This document shows positions 33,082 through 36,636 of a stretch of DNA of 36,636 nt, in pieces. Numbering within the stretch: position 1 is the stretch's first letter; each line of letters opens with the position of its first letter. Location: positions 1-36,636 of the forward strand of contig JAJXSV010000003.1 of NCBI GenBank assembly GCA_021784375.1, read 5' to 3'. The notes beneath the pieces are model-generated. The model was not told where the DNA came from and searched no databases. It was given only the letters and a program-made list of their open reading frames with translations. This DNA is from Actinomycetes bacterium. GTDB taxonomy: Bacteria; Actinomycetota; Actinomycetes; S36-B12; UBA5976. A program made the translations under genes and the position numbers.

Positions 33082-34197
33082 TCAAGCGACCGCGCCGCGC
33101 AAGGGGCGAGCACGTCGCCAGAGTCCCGTGGCCTCCTCGATCACGATGCCGCGACCAGCGAGCAACGCCAGCGCGCCGTAGACCCGACCCAACCCGAGAT
33201 CGGCCGGGACCAGGCCGAGGATGGCGTCCACGGAGACCGGCCTGCGCGCCGGCAGGACCTCATGTACCGCCCGCTCGTCCGCGCTGAGATCGTCCCACTC
33301 GTTGGAGGGCGCGACCGGGTCCGCCGCATCAACGGTGCCAAGGGGCGCGACCAGGGCGAGGACGTCCTCGTCGCTCGTGACCACGCGCGCATCCTGTTTG
33401 AGCAGGCCGTTGGTGCCGCCGCTCTCCGGGGACGTGATGGGACCGGGCACCGCCATGAGCACCCGGTTCAGCGCCCGGGCATGGGCGTAGGTGGAGATCG
33501 AACCACTGCGCAGGCGGGCTTCGACCACCACCGTGCCGTAACTGAGCGCGGCGATCAGTCGGTTGCGCACAAGGAAGGAGGGCCTGGTCGGGTGAGCACC
33601 CGGCGCCGCCTCGCTGACGAGCAACCCGCGCTCGGCGATCCGATCGAAGAGCGCGCTGTGCTGCGCGGGATACGGCACGTCGATGCCGCAGCCCAGCACG
33701 GCAATCGTCGTGCCTTCGACCGCCAGCGCTCCACGATGAGCTGCGGCGTCAATGCCGACCGCACCGCCGCTCACCACCGGGAACCCGCGCTGTGCCACGC
33801 CCGCGGCGAACTCAGCAGCGACGCGCTCCCCGTATCGGCTGCAACAGCGCGCCCCCACGATGGCGACCGAACGCTCCCTGCCGAGCGCCTCCAGGCCCTG
33901 GCCGCGCACCCAGAGCGCCCAGGGCTCGAACGACCCGAGCGCCTCCAGTTGGAGCGGCCAGTCGGGGTCCCCGGGAATGATGATGCGGGCCCCCGCGCAT
34001 TCGCCCCGCGCCAGCACGGCTTCGCTGTCCGTGCCCAGCAGACGTTGCGTGAGTTGCCCTGGGACCGACGGGTGTCCGTGCGCGATGCGGGCCCAGGCCT
34101 CCTCCACGCCCCACTGCTTGAGTTGCAGGTTGAGCGGGGAGCAGGGGTCGGCCATGAGCGAGCCGATCACTGCGGCCTTGAGACGACCCGACATCAT
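33082..34197 (-). CDS. dprA: DNA-processing protein DprA/Smf
   Basis: A 371-residue DprA. The Rossmann-like fold carries VAIVGARCCSRYG, VVSGGAVGIDAAAHRGAL, VLGCGIDVPYPAQHSALFDRI, FLVRNRLIAALS and VPGPITSPESGGTNGLL, and a C-terminal winged-helix (DprA_WH, about 310-371) follows. It loads RecA on incoming single strands in transformation, and in other bacteria acts in recombination. The ATG at 34197 overlaps the comM stop (ATGA) and has GGAAGG about eight bases upstream. It forms an operon with comM and yraN. Confidence 0.94.
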   Translation of the reverse strand: MMSGRLKAAVIGSLMADPCSPLNLQLKQWGVEEAWARIAHGHPSVPGQLTQRLLGTDSEAVLARGECAGARIIIPGDPDWPLQLEALGSFEPWALWVRGQGLEALGRERSVAIVGARCCSRYGERVAAEFAAGVAQRGFPVVSGGAVGIDAAAHRGALAVEGTTIAVLGCGIDVPYPAQHSALFDRIAERGLLVSEAAPGAHPTRPSFLVRNRLIAALSYGTVVVEARLRSGSISTYAHARALNRVLMAVPGPITSPESGGTNGLLKQDARVVTSDEDVLALVAPLGTVDAADPVAPSNEWDDLSADERAVHEVLPARRPVSVDAILGLVPADLGLGRVYGALALLAGRGIVIEEATGLWRRARPLRGAVA

Positions 34198-35732
34198 GCC
34201 GCCCACCTTCCCCCCGCGTCGCGCAGGTGCATGGCGATGGCGAGGTCCTGCTCATCGGGGGCGGGCCTTCCCGCCAGGTCCGCGCAGGTCCAGGCCAACC
34301 GGAGCATGCGATCGACGCCCCGCGCGGATGGTTGGTCCTTCTCCAACAGCTGCTCGTTGAAGCGTCGCGTGATGTGCGAGGGCAGGGGCCAGTCGCGACG
34401 CAGGACCGGACCGGGAACCTCGGCGTTCAGCCTCCACGGGGTGCTCCGCAGTCGGTCCCGTTGCCGCTCCCGGGCCGCGAGCACGCGCGCCGCCACCGTG
34501 GATGACGACTCGCCGGCGAATTCAGCGCCGAGCGCCACCTCGTGTGGGGCCGGCGTCTCCACGATGACCCGCACATCGATGCGGTCCATGAGCGGACCCG
34601 ACAACTTCGACAGGTACTTCCGCCGTTGGACGGGAGTGCACGAGCAGCGGCCATGCCGGTCGAACGCCTGTCCGCAAGGGCAGGGGTTGGCCGCCAGCAC
34701 CAACTGGAAGCGGGCCGGCAGCACGACCGCGAACTCACTGCGCGCGATGGCCACGAACCCGGATTCGAGCGGCTGCCTGAGCGCCTCGAGGACGGAACTC
34801 TGGAACTCCGGGGCCTCGTCGAGGAACAGGACACCGCGATGCGCGGCGGTGATGAGGCCGACCCGCGGGTTGCTGCGGCCCCCTCCGACGATCGCCACAG
34901 CACTCGCCCCGTGGTGCGGCGAGGCGAAGGGGGCGATCGTCTGCAATCCGGCGGTGCCATCATGGAGCACCGACTGCACCGCAGTGACCTCCAGCGCGGC
35001 TTCGATGTCGAGGGGCGGGAGGATCGAGGGAAGGCGCTCGGCCAGCAGGGTCTTGCCCACGCCGGGGGCGCCGAGCAGCGCGATGTGGTGCCCACCCGCA
35101 GCCGCGACCTCGAGAGCGAACTTCGCGGCGTGCTGCCCGCGCACATCGGAGAGGTCCTTCACGGGGGACGGCGGCTCCGCGCGCGGCGGCACGTCCGTCC
35201 CCTCATCTCCGACTTCGCAGTCGACGCCGAGCAGGCGCAGGGTGTGTCCAAGGGAACCGACACCCACCACGTCAAGGTCGGGCACCAGCGACGCCTCGGC
35301 CACATTCGCGCGCGGCACGATGATGCGGGTGTACCCCCAGCGTGCAGCCGCCATGGCGATCGGGAGCACGCCGCGGGCGGGACTGACCCGCCCGTCGAGC
35401 CGCAACTCTCCGATGACCACAGTGCGTTCCAGACGACCCACCTCCAGATGCTCGTCTGCCGCGAGCAGCGCGAGGGCGATCGCCAGGTCGAGGCCCGATC
35501 CGAACTTGGGCAGCCAGGCCGGGGACAGGCCGACGGTGATGCGTCGCTGCGGCCACGGGAAGCCCGTACAGACGATCGCGGAACGCACGCGGTCACGGGC
35601 CTCGTTGACCGCCGTGTCGGCGAGGCCCGTGATCGACATCCCGACCAGGCCATCCGCCAGGTGGGCCTCGACCTCCACCACGTGGGCATCGACACCCACC
35701 ACGATCGCAGTGGCTGCCCTCGCGATCGTCAT
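34194..35732 (-). CDS. comM: YifB/ComM family Mg-chelatase-like AAA+ ATPase
   Basis: A 512-residue protein. An N-terminal Lon-protease-like S5 domain (about 1-170; GLADTAVNEARDRVRSAI, GDLDLAIAL-type GSGLDLAIALALLAA) precedes the AAA+ domain, with Walker A GAPGVGKT near residue 220, Walker B GVLFLDEAPEF and the arginine-finger region LSGPLMDRIDVRV. The CPCG...CSC cysteine cluster (AANPCPCGQ; GRCSCTP) is typical. A C-terminal Mg-chelatase helical domain ends the protein. ComM is a hexameric helicase promoting branch migration in natural transformation. Its ATG shares a base with the yraN stop (TGATG). Confidence 0.93.
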   Translation of the reverse strand: MTIARAATAIVVGVDAHVVEVEAHLADGLVGMSITGLADTAVNEARDRVRSAIVCTGFPWPQRRITVGLSPAWLPKFGSGLDLAIALALLAADEHLEVGRLERTVVIGELRLDGRVSPARGVLPIAMAAARWGYTRIIVPRANVAEASLVPDLDVVGVGSLGHTLRLLGVDCEVGDEGTDVPPRAEPPSPVKDLSDVRGQHAAKFALEVAAAGGHHIALLGAPGVGKTLLAERLPSILPPLDIEAALEVTAVQSVLHDGTAGLQTIAPFASPHHGASAVAIVGGGRSNPRVGLITAAHRGVLFLDEAPEFQSSVLEALRQPLESGFVAIARSEFAVVLPARFQLVLAANPCPCGQAFDRHGRCSCTPVQRRKYLSKLSGPLMDRIDVRVIVETPAPHEVALGAEFAGESSSTVAARVLAARERQRDRLRSTPWRLNAEVPGPVLRRDWPLPSHITRRFNEQLLEKDQPSARGVDRMLRLAWTCADLAGRPAPDEQDLAIAMHLRDAGGRWAA

Positions 35733-36088
35733 CAGCAGACACCTTCGATGTGCTGGACATGGGTGAATCCGGCGTCGTCGACCAACACCGATATGACATC
35801 GATGCGAACGCCCGCGCGTGCGCTCCCATTGGCGGCCAACCACTGGGCGGCGAGGCGGCGCAACCGTTGCGCCTTCTCCGCCGTCACGGCCTCCAAGGGG
35901 CTGCCGAAGCGCAGGCTGCGTCGGGTCTTCACCTCGCACACCGCCACGATGCCGGCACGTTCGGCGACGATGTCGAGCTCTCCCGTTGCGCACCGCCAAT
36001 TGCGATCGAGCAACGACCACCCGTGTTGGGTCAGGAACCTGGCTGCCAGCGCTTCTCCGTACCTACCGAGCGCATCCTTCTTCTGCAT
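35732..36088 (-). CDS. yraN: YraN family (UPF0102) endonuclease-like protein
   Basis: A 118-residue protein with the restriction-endonuclease-like core: GRYGEALAARFLTQHGWSLLDRNWR, then GELDIVAERAGIVAVCEVKTR, which gives the D-(x)n-E-x-K catalytic pattern. Function is not firmly known; DNA repair or recombination is presumed from its fold and its fixed position by comM and dprA. GGAGG lies six bases before the ATG at 36088. In many actinobacteria a DUF2469 gene separates it from rnhB; here only 109 bases without a gene remain. Confidence 0.9.
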   Translation of the reverse strand: MQKKDALGRYGEALAARFLTQHGWSLLDRNWRCATGELDIVAERAGIVAVCEVKTRRSLRFGSPLEAVTAEKAQRLRRLAAQWLAANGSARAGVRIDVISVLVDDAGFTHVQHIEGVC

Positions 36089-36197
36089 TTCGAACCTCCG
36101 CGCCAAGTCGAGCGACGGGGTCTGTCTTCGGAGGGGCGGCGCGCGAACCCCTGTGTACGAGGGGGACGGCCAACGTGCTGTGGGTGGGATCCGCGAC

Positions 36198-36636
36198 TCA
36201 GTTCGCTGGATCGGGCAGCAGCTTCCAGGAGCGTCGGTGCTGCTCGCAGGCGCCGAGCGTGCGGATGGCCTCGCGGTGGGACGCACTTCCGTAGCCCTTG
36301 TGCTGCGCGAAGCCGTAGCCGGGGAACGCTCCGTCCATCTCCACCAGCCGACGATCCCGCTCCACCTTCGCCAGCACGCTGGCCGCGGCCACGGCGGCGC
36401 ACTGCTGGTCCGCCTTCACCCGGACATGCACGTGCGGCTCAACGACGGCGGGGGCGGGCGAGAACAGGTCCTCCCGGCTGGACAGCCAGTCGTGGCTGCC
36501 GTCGAGGATCACCACATCCGGCGCGATGGAGAGCGCGGACAGTCCGCGCAGCGCAGCGCTGCGCAGCGCGCCGAGGATCCCCAGTGCGTCGATCTCGGCG
36601 GCGCTGGCGTGTCCGACGGCGCTGTCTGAGCACCAC
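36198..36636 (-). CDS. rnhB: Ribonuclease HII, C-terminal part (partial at window edge)
   Basis: The frame is open from the stop at 36198 to the window end, giving about 145 residues of the C-terminal part. Family stretches are ASAAEIDALGILGALRSAA, PDVVILDGSHDWL (with a catalytic Asp), VKADQQCAAVAAASVLAKV and GYGFAQHKGYGSASH. The N-terminal part with the DEAGRG catalytic motif lies outside. A GTG at 36515 inside the frame is not the start, since conserved sequence continues upstream. RNase HII removes ribonucleotides embedded in DNA. Confidence 0.93.
   Translation of the reverse strand, partial: WCSDSAVGHASAAEIDALGILGALRSAALRGLSALSIAPDVVILDGSHDWLSSREDLFSPAPAVVEPHVHVRVKADQQCAAVAAASVLAKVERDRRLVEMDGAFPGYGFAQHKGYGSASHREAIRTLGACEQHRRSWKLLPDPAN

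Noticed and set aside
33262..36629. Long plus-strand frames (834 and 695 codons) across dprA, comM, yraN and rnhB
   Set aside because: Antisense to conserved genes with full motif sets; no ribosome site or family resemblance.

Overview
The window is high-GC chromosomal DNA from an actinobacterium (Actinomycetota). The evidence is the conserved core order infB-ylxR-nusA-rimP ... proS-GNAT(DUF4081)-ispG-site-2 protease-dxr and rlmN-cdsA-frr-pyrH-tsf-rpsB-M23-xerC-dprA-comM-yraN-rnhB. This is the arrangement found in mycobacteria and relatives, and the DUF4081 acetyltransferase next to ispG is particularly actinobacterial. The sequence reads like an environmental or uncultured lineage, but the genus cannot be named from it.

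Layout. (1) 1-9367: core genes, all on the minus strand, for translation/transcription (infB start, ylxR, nusA, rimP, proS), isoprenoid precursor synthesis (ispG, dxr) and a Rip1/RseP-type protease, plus a TauE/SafE-like permease. (2) 9462-26116: a catabolic block of about 16.7 kb placed exactly between dxr and rlmN. It holds gabT-gabD (+); a minus-strand operon potD-potA-potB-potC-speB (polyamine-type ABC importer plus agmatinase-family ureohydrolase); a plus-strand operon lrp-aminotransferase-flavin protein-FAD amine oxidoreductase; a LysR regulator; a 23-residue membrane microprotein behind a structured leader; and an operon caiB-gntR-gcdH. (3) 26198-36636: core genes again, with the minus-strand series rlmN, cdsA, frr, pyrH, tsf, rpsB, a plus-strand M23-type protein, then xerC, dprA, comM, yraN and the 3' part of rnhB, which runs off the window.

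How it fits together. The block reads as a diamine/amino-acid-tail pathway. Importer and ureohydrolase supply putrescine (or GABA directly from a guanidino acid). The class III aminotransferase and FAD enzyme remove amino groups, and GabT plus GabD give succinate. The C5 branch (cadaverine, 5-aminovalerate) would reach glutarate through the same GabT/GabD. The CoA-transferase and a very recognisable glutaryl-CoA dehydrogenase would then carry glutarate to crotonyl-CoA. Three different regulators (Lrp, LysR, GntR-FCD) sit beside their presumed targets, and candidate operators are visible for each.

The least explained element is at 22797-23077. It contains an LTTR-type T-N11-A palindrome, a second palindrome, an AT-rich promoter-like hexamer, a three-way-junction leader whose closing stem covers part of a strong Shine-Dalgarno sequence, the 23-codon membrane ORF, and then a GC hairpin before lysR. 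All folding, promoter and operator statements are by-eye pattern matches. Start codons were chosen from Shine-Dalgarno sites and stop/start overlaps.
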